This document shows, piece by piece, positions 28,292 to 39,250 of a stretch of 64,000 nt of DNA (positions within the stretch are counted from its first letter, which is position 1; every line of letters starts with the position of its first letter). The notes beneath the pieces were generated by a model, which made no database searches, was not told the DNA's origin, and saw nothing but the letters and a program-made list of their open reading frames with translations. Source of the DNA: Picocystis sp. L7 (taxonomy: Eukaryota > Chlorophyta > Picocystophyceae > Picocystales > Picocystaceae). Position numbers and translations under genes: made by a program. The stretch covers positions 186,001 through 250,000 of the forward strand of contig QXJR01000010.1 of assembly GCA_020975725.1 (NCBI GenBank). The letters are read 5' to 3'.

Positions 28292-28543
28292 TGGAGGATC
28301 GAGATCTTTCGGGAGGAGGTCGATCCCGATCGACACCTCTTCGCGAAATACCGATATCTTCCATCGATATCTCGGTCGGCTGGGGAACACTGGGAGAAGC
28401 TCGAAGCATCCCCAAATGGGTCCATCGAGGCCGGTTCCCGGCTGGAACGGGAAATCCCCGTATCGATAACCGTGGTTTCGGGAGCGGATACGGTTGTGAG
28501 GGCACAGTCTCGCCCGCTGCCAAGTGGCGAGACCAGGCCGACG

Positions 28544-29974
28544 ATGGCGGCGAAGGACGAGCAAGACGAACGTCACAGAGCTAGAAGGAGCGGGATAGAA
28601 GTGCTTCCGGAGCTCGAATCCTTCGATGGAGAGGAATGGGAAGGTGCAGCCAACAGGAAGGAAGGGATGGGCACGGCCAGCCGACTCGACGACGAAACAT
28701 GGCTCCTGGTCCTCGGACACCTGGGACACCGGGAATTGGGACGACTGGCATGCTGCAGCAAAGCCATGTATGCGTTCGCGAACCACCAAGACCTGTGGAA
28801 AGTGATCCTGATGGAGGAATTCGGTGGGAACTTCCACTTCCAAGGGTCCTGGAAAGGCACCTTCCTGAAAAAAATGGGCGAACACACACCTGAAGTTTCG
28901 AAACCAGTGCATCTGGGATGGTTCCGATCCAACCTGCTGTACCAATCATGGATATGCTCGAATGTCTCCGTCGATGAGAGTTGGATCGAAATGGAAAACG
29001 TGGACAGGAGGCAAAGGCTCACACTGGACGAATTCCGTCAGGAATACGAGATCCCCAACAAGCCCGTCGTGATCACAGACGTCGTCACCAAGTGGCCCGC
29101 CGTAGAAAAATGGTCGGATGAATACCTGATGCAAGCATTCGGAGAGAACAAGGTTCATGCTGGTGGGTTTTCTTTCGATCTCAAAGACTACTTGCGCTAC
29201 ATGGAAGCGGTGTCCGAGGGACGTGTTGATGACCAACCGTTGTACCTCTTCGACAAAGGTTTTGCCCAGAAAGCACCCTCCCTGCTAAAAGACTACACGG
29301 TGCCCGAATACTTTCAAGAAGACTTCTTTTCATTCCTCGGGAAGGAAAGGCCAGACTACCGCTGGCTCATTGTAGGTCCAGCACGATCCGGGTCGTCCTT
29401 CCACCAAGATCCGAACTGTACGAATGCTTGGAACGCGGTGATCCGTGGAACGAAGAAATGGATCCTTTTCCCCCCCCATGTTACGCCACCCGGGGTTCAT
29501 CCGAGTGTGGACGGGGCAGACGTAGCTACGCCAGTGTCTTTGGTAGAGTGGTTCCTAAATTTCTATGCGGAGTCTAAGGAACTGGAATGCCAGCCATATG
29601 AGTGCATTTGCAAGGAGGGGGACCTCCTTTTTGTACCTCGTGGATGGTGGCATCTTGCGTTCAACTTGACTGATGCCATCGCCATTACCCAGAATTATGT
29701 GAATGCATCCAACCTGAAGCATGTCCTTCGCTTTCTGAGGTCGAAGAACCCAGAGCTAATCTCTGGAGTCGAAGACAGCCAGAGGCCATTGCTTGCCACG
29801 AAGTTTGAAGAGAAGCTTCGAGAGGCACAGCCGCGCCTGATGGAGCAGCTGGATCAGGAGGATGCAAAGCGGCAGGAAAAGTCAGCAGCAGCGAAACGCT
29901 TGGCCTCGATTTTTATGCAGGACGACATGTCAATGGACAACTCGGCGCCTGCTCCTTTTCGCTTTTGTTTTTAG
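28544..29974 (+). CDS. F-box-like plus JmjC oxygenase, JMJD6-like
   Basis: A 476-residue Fe(II)/2-oxoglutarate oxygenase related to JMJD6 and the plant JMJ21/22 group, which hydroxylate lysines or act on histone arginines. Residues about 46-90 form an F-box-like helix set (DDETWLLVLGHLGHRELGRL). The cupin follows: KPVVITDVVTKWPAVEKW, DYRWLIVGPARSGSSFHQD and WNAVIRGTKKWILFPP. The metal ligands are His287, Asp289 and His370 (RGWWHLAFN), and the Lys of RGTKKW is the usual 2-oxoglutarate contact. The C-terminal helix is charged. No intron is required. The F-box would make it a possible SCF component, as in plant relatives. Confidence 0.9.
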   Translation: MAAKDEQDERHRARRSGIEVLPELESFDGEEWEGAANRKEGMGTASRLDDETWLLVLGHLGHRELGRLACCSKAMYAFANHQDLWKVILMEEFGGNFHFQGSWKGTFLKKMGEHTPEVSKPVHLGWFRSNLLYQSWICSNVSVDESWIEMENVDRRQRLTLDEFRQEYEIPNKPVVITDVVTKWPAVEKWSDEYLMQAFGENKVHAGGFSFDLKDYLRYMEAVSEGRVDDQPLYLFDKGFAQKAPSLLKDYTVPEYFQEDFFSFLGKERPDYRWLIVGPARSGSSFHQDPNCTNAWNAVIRGTKKWILFPPHVTPPGVHPSVDGADVATPVSLVEWFLNFYAESKELECQPYECICKEGDLLFVPRGWWHLAFNLTDAIAITQNYVNASNLKHVLRFLRSKNPELISGVEDSQRPLLATKFEEKLREAQPRLMEQLDQEDAKRQEKSAAAKRLASIFMQDDMSMDNSAPAPFRFCF

Positions 29975-30132
29975 GTAACACGGTAGAGTTGAGGGAGGTG
30001 CATTTATGCAGCCCATTGTTGCTGCGCCTGGGTGAGTATGGCGATGGGCAGGGTGGACACCCACGGGATCCGGGATCCCTGTTGGAATTGAATAAAGGTT
30101 GCCGCTGGCAGAATTGAATAAAATTGGACGTA

Positions 30133-30921
30133 TCACTCGTAAAGAGAATCGATCAGGGGTTCGAACGAGTCCACGAACCAGTCCGACTCCTTGGCCACGT
30201 TCTCTCGTGTCACGATTCCCCCATAGCAGATGAATATGTCTGCACCTCCCGGTTGCCTAGCTTCGAGGTCCGTGGCACCATCTCCCATCATCACCAGCAT
30301 TCGGTACCCGTGCGACTCTTTGATGTGTCTGATGGCGGCCGCTTTTCCTCCGCTTCGGGAGGTGAATTCCTTCTCGTCGAAGCCAGCAAATTCCCCGGTC
30401 TCCGGGTGGAAGAGGAAGTTGTTGGCGAACACGTGCGAGTGCGGCACTCCGAGCGCATCCGCGACTGGATAGATGATTTGCCGAAATCCACCGGAGATCA
30501 GGAACACGCCCACGCCTTTTTCTTGCAGCTTCTTCACCAGCACATCTATTCCTGGACTCAAACACGACGACCTCGTGCGCAAGAAGTCTTCCAGGTCCTG
30601 TCGGGAGGGTTGTATGATTTCTAGGCGTGCTTTGAGCGCATCTTCGAACTTGACGCCTCCTGTCATCGCTTTGGTGGTCCATGCCGCCACAGCTTCTCCT
30701 GCACCGAGATGCGCCGCCAGTTCGTCGAGTCCTTCGTCGACGCACACCGTGCTGTCCACGTCGAAACAGACGGCGTCTGCCTTGCGCCAGACGTCCACCG
30801 CACTCGCAGCAGGCGATCTGTCCAGGCAGGACATCCTCACCTTCCTCCTCGTCCCTCGACTTGCGGTGCGATGCCGTCCACGTGGCGTGGAATTCGCACG
30901 TTGCGCCATGCCGATGCGCAT
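30133..30921 (-). CDS. PSP: Phosphoserine phosphatase
   Basis: A 262-residue HAD-family enzyme catalysing the last step of the phosphorylated serine pathway. The nucleophile motif CFDVDSTVC (Asp54, Asp56), substrate-loop LIQPSR-like IIQPSRQD, motif II FLISGGFRQI, the Lys of SGGKAAAI and motif IV MMGDGATDLEA are all present. The length and sequence closely follow animal and plant PSPs. The start is uncertain. The ATG at 30921 gives an Arg/Ser/Thr-rich leader fitting plastid import as in plants, with alternatives at 30909 and 30834. A more distal in-frame ATG at 31083 lies beyond the promoter-like ATATCGAT elements at 30969-31010. Confidence 0.92.
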   Translation of the reverse strand: MRIGMAQRANSTPRGRHRTASRGTRRKVRMSCLDRSPAASAVDVWRKADAVCFDVDSTVCVDEGLDELAAHLGAGEAVAAWTTKAMTGGVKFEDALKARLEIIQPSRQDLEDFLRTRSSCLSPGIDVLVKKLQEKGVGVFLISGGFRQIIYPVADALGVPHSHVFANNFLFHPETGEFAGFDEKEFTSRSGGKAAAIRHIKESHGYRMLVMMGDGATDLEARQPGGADIFICYGGIVTRENVAKESDWFVDSFEPLIDSLYE

Positions 30922-33209
30922 TCCTTTCGGCTCGGTTCTCCACCATCGCCCACACCCCCTTCTCCAAGGTATCGATCCTTCCGTCGAAATCTTACCCCCG
31001 AGATATCGATTAATCCATCGCGATCTTTGGATCGAGCGGAAGGAGGGGGAAGAGAAGGAAAGCCTTGGAGCAGTTGGATCCATGGAAGCGGTGGCTTGGA
31101 GATTTGTCCGATAGGGAAACCGTGGTGCAGTTGAAGGACAGTTTCTACACTGTCTTGGGATCGCACGGTACTCCAGGGCTACCTACCGTTCCTTTAGTAT
31201 TTCTGCTCCCCAATTAACCACCGTGTAAAGCGGTGATTGGGCAATCAAACAACCGAAAGGACGAGGGATGTGGGGCAGTAGGGCTGGAAGTAAGGTCTTT
31301 CATATGTGGCCAAAAACAAGTTTTACATCACTTCGGCACGCCGTAGACATACGTGTTCCACACGACACGGCCCCGTCATAGTTTTGCGAAGAAACAAAGA
31401 CCACGTTCAACACCGAGCTCTCTCCTGCGGGCTCCTGCGTTGTTGGCTGAAGCCCATGGAACCGATGGATCAACTCTGAAAGGGCCAGATGCAACCAATG
31501 GAAGCTACTCATCTTCAACCATGAAGATGCGACATAGTTCAAGACCATCACTAAATTTCAAGGTAGGACATGTAGGCTCCGAACTTGCCATGGTCGTGAT
31601 TTCATTGGTTCTGTCATCCACCCTTTTGGACGTTAGCACAATGCCTACTCTCCGTGACTTGCGTGGGAAGATATTTTCACCACACTTGTACGAAAGGGGT
31701 AAAGGGGTACAAGTGCCCATTGGTGGTACAAAGATGTCATTGCAAGCGAGAGAAGAGCCCGAGGCATGAGCAAAGAATCCCAAACGTGAAGCATCGTGTT
31801 GTCCACACTATCAAAAGTGTCCGTCTTAGAGAAAAAATCGCTTCACCTATAATTTTTATTCTAAAGATGCCTTATGACGTAAAAGCCTCATGCAAGGTAT
31901 CAAGGATATGGCGTTAACACTACGTGTACAAGTCCATTGCCCGTTCACCACAAGTAGACATTCTCCTACTAGACCATTCATCAACTTCCACAAGCCAAGT
32001 TTTGGAGCCTTGGAACATCCACGCAAAAACCAGCTATCCAACACATGGCGGATTTCTTGATATGCAATAGCTTTCTTTATTCTCTTTACACACAAGTCTC
32101 CTAGTAAGTTATCGAGGCGAAACACTTACCATACCAAATAAATTGCTACTCTAGAAACTTTGCCGTGCTTTACGTCCTACCGGACAAAGCTCTCCATTGG
32201 CCACGTCCTCTTCCACGTTACACTCGGTCAGCTGAAAAGTGAAACACCTCGCTTTTCTCTCCCCCCCCCGGAGTGTATAGGCTGTCGACCTACAAGGTTG
32301 TAGAGTGTGAAAAGCGACCGCGAGCGTCCCCTGCGGTACTTTGCACTAAAGCAACCCAATGCGGGCACCAATCCATTGGGTTGCCCTGCAGCCCCAATGA
32401 CAACCCGCATTCTCTTCTCTCTTCACCATCGAATGACCTTGCCGACGACCTTCTGCGACGGCACCTGCTCTGCAACACGGCACAACTCTGCTCACCGGAC
32501 AAACAAAGCCAGCCAACTCCGAAGGTTCAGAGCAGCGTGTAGGCCGCGGTTGACGAACTTGCCTTTGGTGGAACCACACCACGTGAAGACCCTAGCCGTT
32601 GCTTGCTTCCGCCTGCTCCAAACCCGCTTCATCATCGAGTTGTCGCCCGCGTGCACCATGGCTTTCCTAAATCCATCTACCAGCAGGGTCTTGAAGCACA
32701 CGACGCACCCCTTGAACGCCCGCAATGTCGGCATTGCCAGCTCTCCGCGGCCGCCCGGAGCGAACGTGGCCGCGTCGTAGGCGACCACCCAGGGCTTGAT
32801 GGGAAAGAAGGCGCCACACCCACGGTTCTTATCCCCAAGTGTCCCTGGAGCATCCATGGGACGTGGTTGGATCCAGTGGGAATCCCTCCTAATGTTCGGT
32901 CGCAAACGGAGTGTTTCCAAATTCAGTTGCCAGATGTTAACCACGTGGGTTAACTTGTCGGTTGCCTTCCCATTCCATCGTCGCGCTTTCGTCGCTGGAA
33001 GAGCGCATTCACACAGCTTCGAAGGGAGGGAGTTGCGCGTTTTGGAGGGAGGAAGAAGGTGCCAAGAAAGGGTGGAAGGAACTGGTGCGAGGGAAAAGGT
33101 CCCTGGGACGCGCACCTTGCAAAGGTAGGAGGGAACGGTGATCCAGGATCGTCACTGCACACGACGCGAAACGCGTGTCGGACCGACGAAAGAGGCAAAG
33201 GAGAGGACC
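30922..33209. other. Long gene-poor region between PSP and ISA3
   Basis: About 2.3 kb. The first 100 bases hold TATCGAT/ATATCGAT promoter-like elements. From about 31140 to 32300 composition shifts to AT-rich with no convincing frame. A Fanzor-like coding relic occupies the minus strand around 32492-32850. The last 200 bases are probably ISA3 5' UTR and promoter. The region looks like old transposon debris with little constraint. Confidence 0.45.
32492..32860 (-). pseudogene. Relic of a Fanzor/TnpB-like nuclease gene (C-terminal part)
   Basis: The minus strand reads VVAYDAATFAPGGRGE, then LRAFKGCVVCFKTLLVDGFRK, and ends WCGSTKGKFVNRGLHAALNL. This follows the order of the C-terminal RuvC region of eukaryotic TnpB-like Fanzor proteins: a V-D-E-[FHY]-R-T-S-like block, an LRC/LWC-like block and an NRD-x-NAA-x-NI block. 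The block that normally reads NRDxNAAxN is NRGLHAALN here, so the expected catalytic Asp is Gly, and the N-terminal half is missing. No flanking terminal repeats were found. The reading is based on remembered family patterns and could be wrong, but the frame is unlike any host gene here. Confidence 0.42.
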
Positions 33210-35522
33210 ATGAAGGCGTCGATTGCGTCTGCAAACGATTCCGCTGTGAAAAATCGACCGAAAAGCTGTCGAAAGGTCGCAAGGAAGACGGTGCGATCGC
33301 CACGACCTGGTCTCGGGAAGAGGACGACGTTCCACTCCGAGATGGGCACCAAAAGAACGCATTTCGGTCGAATCTTTGAAGCCCATGCCGTGACAAGGAC
33401 GAGGGAATGGAGCGTGCAATCTTCCGTTCCTACCGGATCCGAAACGGCGACGAGCCAAGTGCGAGTGCTCGAAGGAACGCCTGAACCACTGGGACCCTCC
33501 TTGGCCGATGAAACAGGAACTCCAGGGGTCAATTTTGCACTTGTTTCCCCCAACGCAAGCGAAGTGAAGCTCTGCATATTCGAGGGGAACAACGATGACC
33601 CGGAAGAATACGACATGCACCAGACCGAAGGCGTGTGGCACATTTGCTTGGAAGGCCTGGCCCTCAGCGGAGTGAGATATGGGTACAAAGTGGCTGGAGA
33701 AGGAGGGTGGGATACGGGATTGCGCTGGGACAAAGATAAGATTCTTTTTGATCCATATGCACCACTTCTGTCTGGCAGGAAGAAGTTCGGCGTGCGAGAC
33801 GAAGGTGAAAAGTTCGTGGAAGGGGCAGGAAGCCTTTTCCTGGGAACGTACGATTTCGAGGCTCCTGCGTTCGACTGGGGAGAAAACTACCATCGCCCCA
33901 ATCGTCCTTGGAAGGACCTCGTGATTTATGAAACGAATGTGAGGGGCTTCACTGCATCTCCTACTAGTGGAGTATCCAAGGATCGACGTGGAACGTATCT
34001 AGGAGTTACAGACAAGATTCCACACCTCCTTGAGATGGGCGTCACGGCAGTAGAGCTGCTTCCTGTCTTTGAGTACGATGAAATGGAGTTCAAACGACGA
34101 CCCAATCCCAGAGAGCACATGGTCAACACATGGGGGTACTCTCATATCTCATTCTTTGCTCCAATGAGTAGATATGCAAGCTCGTGCACGCCCGCTGTGA
34201 ATGTCAGCAATGAATTCAAGGAAATGGTAAAGCAGCTCCACTTCAACGGTATTGAGGTGATCCTTGATGTGGTGTACAATCACACTGCAGAAGGGGGAGA
34301 CGACGATCCCTATGTGCTTTCTATGCGTGGCATTGATAACAAAATGTACTATATGGTAGATCTGAACAGCTACGTGCAGCTTCTGAACTTCAGCGGCTGT
34401 GGAAATACGGTCAACGCAAACAATCCTGTTGTTACACAGCTCATCATCGACAGCCTCAAGCACTGGGTTGAAGAGTATCACGTGGATGGTTTTCGGTTTG
34501 ATCTCGCCACTGCATTATGCAGAGGTGAACAGGGGGAACCATTGACCGTTCCACCGCTGATCCGTGCCATTTCTAAGGACCCTGTTCTCTCGAAGGTAAA
34601 ACTCATTGCAGAGCCTTGGGACTGTGGGGGGTACTACCTGGTTGGTGGCTTCCCTAACTGGGACATCTGGGCGGAGTGGAATGGTATTTACAGAGACGAC
34701 GTCCGCAGGTTCCTCAAGGGTGACAAAGGTCTCAAATCTGCATTTGCTACTAGGATTGCAGGTTCTGCAGATCTTTACCACGTCAACAATAGGAAACCCT
34801 ATCACAGCATAAATTTTGTGATTGCCCATGACGGTTTCACACTCTGGGATTTGGTGAGTTACAATGTTAAACACAACGAAAGCAACGGAGAAGATGGAAA
34901 AGATGGCTCCAATGACAACTTCAGCTGGAACTGTGGGGTCGAGGGAGATACAGATGATGTCGCCGTCTTGGAGCTTCGTCAGAAGCAAGTACGGAACTAC
35001 ACTGTAGCTCTCCTTATGTCCAATGGTACGCCGATGCTTCTCATGGGAGACGAGTACTTGCAAACAAGGTATGGTAACAACAATTACTATGGCCACGATG
35101 GCCCTTTGACCCACTTCGACTGGGATATGCTAGAGCAGGAGCGACAGGGATACTTCAGATTTGTCAGCTCCATGATCAAGTTCAGAAGAGACCACCCGTT
35201 GATTGGGCGCAGTGAGTTCCTAACTGATGAAGATATTACATGGCATGAAGACCGATGGGATGATGAAGAGAGCACATTTTTGGCATTCACCCTGCATGAC
35301 AATGGGCAGGGAGGGGGTGATTTGTATTGTGCATTCAACGTGCACAGCTTTGCTGTTGACATTCCCCTTCCTCCTCCCCCTGTTGGTACGTCTTGGCACC
35401 GCATTGTGGACACCAGCCTCCCCTCTCCACGTGATTTTTGTTTCGAGGGAAGGCCAGGCATTGAAAGGTTGTACACGGTGGCACCTCACAGCTGCCTCCT
35501 CCTCCGCGCTCAGTTGACCTGA
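33210..35522 (+). CDS. ISA3: Isoamylase-type starch debranching enzyme, ISA3-like
   Basis: A 770-residue GH13 alpha-1,6-glucosidase acting in starch debranching and breakdown. It has a Ser/Arg/Lys-rich plastid transit peptide of about 80 residues. The CBM48 region comes first ([20 protein letters not shown]), then the catalytic barrel: [28 protein letters not shown] with the nucleophile Asp, [10 protein letters not shown] with the acid/base Glu and [16 protein letters not shown] with the third acidic residue. The [13 protein letters not shown] loop and [19 protein letters not shown] are closest to plant ISA3 rather than ISA1/ISA2. The ATG at 33210 is the first to give a complete transit peptide. 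No intron is required. Confidence 0.92.
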   Translation: MKASIASANDSAVKNRPKSCRKVARKTVRSPRPGLGKRTTFHSEMGTKRTHFGRIFEAHAVTRTREWSVQSSVPTGSETATSQVRVLEGTPEPLGPSLADETGTPGVNFALVSPNASEVKLCIFEGNNDDPEEYDMHQTEGVWHICLEGLALSGVRYGYKVAGEGGWDTGLRWDKDKILFDPYAPLLSGRKKFGVRDEGEKFVEGAGSLFLGTYDFEAPAFDWGENYHRPNRPWKDLVIYETNVRGFTASPTSGVSKDRRGTYLGVTDKIPHLLEMGVTAVELLPVFEYDEMEFKRRPNPREHMVNTWGYSHISFFAPMSRYASSCTPAVNVSNEFKEMVKQLHFNGIEVILDVVYNHTAEGGDDDPYVLSMRGIDNKMYYMVDLNSYVQLLNFSGCGNTVNANNPVVTQLIIDSLKHWVEEYHVDGFRFDLATALCRGEQGEPLTVPPLIRAISKDPVLSKVKLIAEPWDCGGYYLVGGFPNWDIWAEWNGIYRDDVRRFLKGDKGLKSAFATRIAGSADLYHVNNRKPYHSINFVIAHDGFTLWDLVSYNVKHNESNGEDGKDGSNDNFSWNCGVEGDTDDVAVLELRQKQVRNYTVALLMSNGTPMLLMGDEYLQTRYGNNNYYGHDGPLTHFDWDMLEQERQGYFRFVSSMIKFRRDHPLIGRSEFLTDEDITWHEDRWDDEESTFLAFTLHDNGQGGGDLYCAFNVHSFAVDIPLPPPPVGTSWHRIVDTSLPSPRDFCFEGRPGIERLYTVAPHSCLLLRAQLT

Positions 35523-36019
35523 TTCTGAACGCACATGGATCTTTGTGTCGGATAAACAGGGTGCAAATCATGGAGATGCATCAAACTTCCCTGGAAGTCG
35601 ATGGGACAGCGTCCACTCTAGAAGGACCGATATTCTTGATCTAATACCCAATCTGAGAGACGAGATTTTCACCGCCCTGGCACACAGCCTTGTTAAGGCC
35701 ACGATGTCCTTGCCAGCAACTGCACGAATTTAAGCTGCTTCTATTGATTTCTGAGTCGGGAAGGATGAATGTCGAACCATCAAATGATGGCACGGCACCC
35801 ATCCCCCTCCCTCCACGGGGTTAACTTCGCTCGAAATTGGATGCATTCCGTTCCCCCATGGGAGATCTTCACCTGATCTTCTTCGGATCATGTCTGGGTC
35901 CATTGGGACTGTCCTTGGGGTTCGATCGGGACAGTCCGGGCTTGCTCCCCTTCTATCCGAACCGACGAACCGGTGGGGACAGATCTCACGTGTCGCAATT
36001 GGTGGAACAAGACGGCGCC
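35523..36019. other. Tandem intergenic region ISA3 to cpSRP43
   Basis: About 500 bases holding the ISA3 3' UTR and the cpSRP43 promoter. The cpSRP43 frame stays open upstream to 35837 but without sequence that looks like protein. No repeat or RNA gene is visible. Confidence 0.4.
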
Positions 36020-37381
36020 ATGCACGTCCAACCTGCGGCGTTTTGCGTGCGCAACTGCGTACCAGGGAGACGCAGGCATGGCAGAACCGTCGAGAAGGCG
36101 AACAGAAGGACCGTGAAGGCGAGAAACTTCCTCTTCGGGAAGGAAAAGCACGCCACCGACGCCTCCGAAGACGACGAAGTAGGAGATGTGGAACAGCTGC
36201 TCGGCGTGCGCCAAGTGGAGCTCGAAGATGGACAGACGATCGTCGAGTATCTTGTTGCTTGGAAAGACGACTTTCCCGAACTATGGTGTGCCCACAGTGG
36301 AAAGAAACAATGCGTCGACCGCACGGTGTGCACCCTCGCGCTGTGATGGACGCAGCTGACCGGTTCCGTTTCACAGGCTGCCTGCAGGAAACATCGCAGA
36401 AGATCTGCTGTCGCAATACGAGAGCGCGTGGTGGGATGCAGCGAAATCTGTAAGTGTTCTACGCAACCGATATACGAGGGAGATTTCGTGTCCAATCCGC
36501 TGCGTTTGGATGCGTGAGGGACGACAAAACTGACAGCAAGCGTTCTTGCTCAGGGAAACGAGCTCAAGCTGCAGGAGATGTTGTCGGGGGGAAAGGAGGT
36601 GCTCGTGCAGACAAGAGACGCCGAAATGCGCACTGCATTGCACTACGTCTGCGGTCTAGGGGCTCTTCCATGCGTTCAAGCATTGCTGGATGCAGGGGCC
36701 GATCCAGACGCTGCTGACAAAGACGGCTACACACCTCTTCACATTTCAGCAGGCTATCTGAATGAAGAGGTGGTCCAGTGTTTGCTTGAGCATGGCGCAG
36801 ATGCCGAGGCAGAGGACAGGAAGGGGCTGTCTGTATTGGAGCTGGTAGAAAACCTCCGCGAACGTTTGCCGAAAGATGATCCCATGGTATATCGCAGGAT
36901 GGTGGTGTTAGACAATGTAGCGAAGCTCCTGGAAGACAGTGTATACGAGGAGCTGGCTCCAGTGAGTATCCTGGACAAGAGAGAAAGACAAGGCAAGATT
37001 GAGTACCTTGTACATTGGGGAGATGACCAAGAGGATTCCTGGGTCCGCGAGAAACTTGTAGGTGATGGCATAGTAGAGGCGTACGAATCTGGTCTGGAAT
37101 ACGCAGAGGCAGAGTCGCTGCTAGACAAGCGTATTGAAGAGGATGGCTCTGTATCGTTTTTGGTGAACTGGGTAGATGAAAGTAAGCCATCTTGGGAGCC
37201 GAAAGAGCTGGTCGACCCTGCGCTAGTGCAGGGTTGGTACGTTGAGCACGGGGACAAAGATGAACAGCTTTGGGCAGCAGAGCAGAAGAAAAAGGAAGAA
37301 GATGCAAAGCGTGAAGAACTAGCCGATGCTGCACCAAGTGGTCTTGGCTTGGGTTTTGGGGATGCTCCTGTCAAGTTTTAA
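36020..37381 (+). CDS. cpSRP43: Chloroplast signal recognition particle 43 kDa protein
   Basis: A 388-residue protein from three exons (36020-36285, 36377-36449, 36554-37381). The 91- and 104-nt GT-AG introns each carry a CTGAC box. cpSRP43 binds the L18 motif of light-harvesting proteins and escorts them with cpSRP54 to thylakoids. After an Arg-rich transit peptide comes chromodomain 1 (EYLVAWKDDFPELW, completed across intron 1 by LPAGNIAEDLLSQYESAWWD). Ankyrin repeats follow (RTALHYVCGLGALPC-type, DGYTPLHISAGYLNEEV, KGLSVLELVENLRE). Chromodomains 2 and 3 are IEYLVHWGDDQEDSWV and VSFLVNWVDESKPSWEP. Its presence strongly supports a green-lineage plastid. Confidence 0.94.
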
Positions 37382-39250
37382 TCCCACATGACACTTACCG
37401 TCACAAACGGTTGTGGACTCCATTGACCCTAGAGTTGGACCCACCAACGCTCCCCGTTTATTGGTGTAGCCATCTCCAAGACATGGAGAGCGTGTAATAC
37501 TTCCATACCCAAATGTAGGCACCCACTGCTTGTCAATTGTTGGAGGAATTGTCCCCAGTTCTTCCAAGGCCCTAGACCTAAAGGTAAGGACTACGATGGA
37601 GAGAACGGCAAATCAATATTTAGCGAGCCGACAACGTGCAAAGCGTACCTATCTAGACTTCCAAACGTTGGCAATAGACTAGTCACGAATAATCTTTGCT
37701 TTGTCGTCAAACACGTTGACAAATATGAGGTGACTTACCTCCACTCCTCTTCAATCAATCGCAATCGTAGTACCCGTATCTTGGTCAACCCCATTCATTT
37801 CACAACTTGGAGGGAGAGAAACGGGTAGAGATCGGAACCAAGGGACACTAATGCAAAGGGAAGAAGACCATTCCGGTCGGAGATGGACGAGGAATTGTAA
37901 AACGTAAGGAATCAAAACACATTCCTACGGGATGATGGCGTTGCTTACTCTTGTTGGTTTAAACATCCCGCAATGGCGAGGGTGTGAAATTCGTTCGAAT
38001 CCGTTCCCGTAAATTACGGCTACAACTTTACAGCAACATTTGCAAAGTGCAAAGATGGAGAAGGCGATGGATCGAACCAAAGTCGTTGTGGCATTGTTTA
38101 TAGCATCTATACACGAGTGTAGTAGAGACATCTTCGAGCCGGTGGAAGTTCTGTCAAGACTGAATTTCACATGATTTAGAACCGGTTGCATACTGTTTTT
38201 CATTGTACGCAACCCACGCATGAAGCAAGGATGACGGAATTTAAAAACCTGAGGGAATGCGACACGGTACACGCTGAGCGCGGGACGTCCGCTATGCGAA
38301 AAATGAGTGTAATCACGCACATGAAACGAAATAGAAAGAACGTACTTGCAAGAGGCTAAAAGTGCCAATACTTCTAAAGGCTTGTTCGTAGAACAAAAGC
38401 AACCCATTCACCGAACGACATATGGGAGAAACGAATATTCTTGACATCACGAAAGCCGATCACGTCCAATGTGGACCAACCATACACATTTCACAACACT
38501 TTTCAAGTGTGTTGAAAAATCCTCCATTTGCAACTTTGCCCAAATAATTTTCGAACAAAGGGTCGGGGCTAGTGTTTTTGAAGCGTGAAGCATCTACGAA
38601 GACGAGTTTTGCATCGTGATTGGAACAAGCAATTCATGGGATACCACAAGGATGGTTGTAACGGTAGAACGTGATGGACAGGCACATTCGGCACCCTCAC
38701 CATCGTTCGCTACCTTGTTTTGACATCCTGGCGTCGTACACTCGAAGACGAGCGCCGTCCGGCAAACGCGTTTGCCCTTTGTGGCACCGTCCCAAATGTT
38801 TGTCGTTGCGAGCTTGCAAGCTCACATGGTATGGAGGTTGACCGAGAAGAACTACGACCTACGCACCCCATGTTCAAGTGAGTTTTCGGAGCCTGTTGGT
38901 CTTGTAAGAATTCCAAACACGTGCGACCCGTGTAGAATGTTGGAATTGGCTGCCTTGATCGAATGCACAATCTTGTGCAAGAGGATCGCTATGTACATGG
39001 ATGGTTGCTCACATCTAGCACGACGAGAAGGCGTTGGTTCCCCCCACCATGCCATCCCTTTGCAACCCACCGCCATCGCGGTTTGCTGCGTCGAATGGGA
39101 TCCTTCCACTCCGTCATCGTGCCAAGGTTTCCTCGATTGATCCATCTCTCCCACCAAACACGAGAGGACCGCTCTTCCCACACGCATTCCATGGGTGGTT
39201 GGCATCAGTTGGCTCCTATCCGACACGTCACCAAGCGTCGCACGACGGCC
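37382..39250. other. AT-richer gene-poor region
   Basis: About 1.9 kb between cpSRP43 and the CPP1/TPR gene. Much of it (37400-38900) is more AT-rich than the genes and has no convincing coding frame on either strand. A small imperfect hairpin (ACACTT-TTC-AAGTGT) lies near 38500. I see no terminal repeats that would define an element, although it resembles the debris-like stretch at 31-32.5 kb. Confidence 0.4.

Noticed and set aside
37382-38960. A gene or defined transposon in the AT-richer stretch
   Set aside because: No frame is protein-like, and I found no terminal inverted or direct repeats or target duplications.
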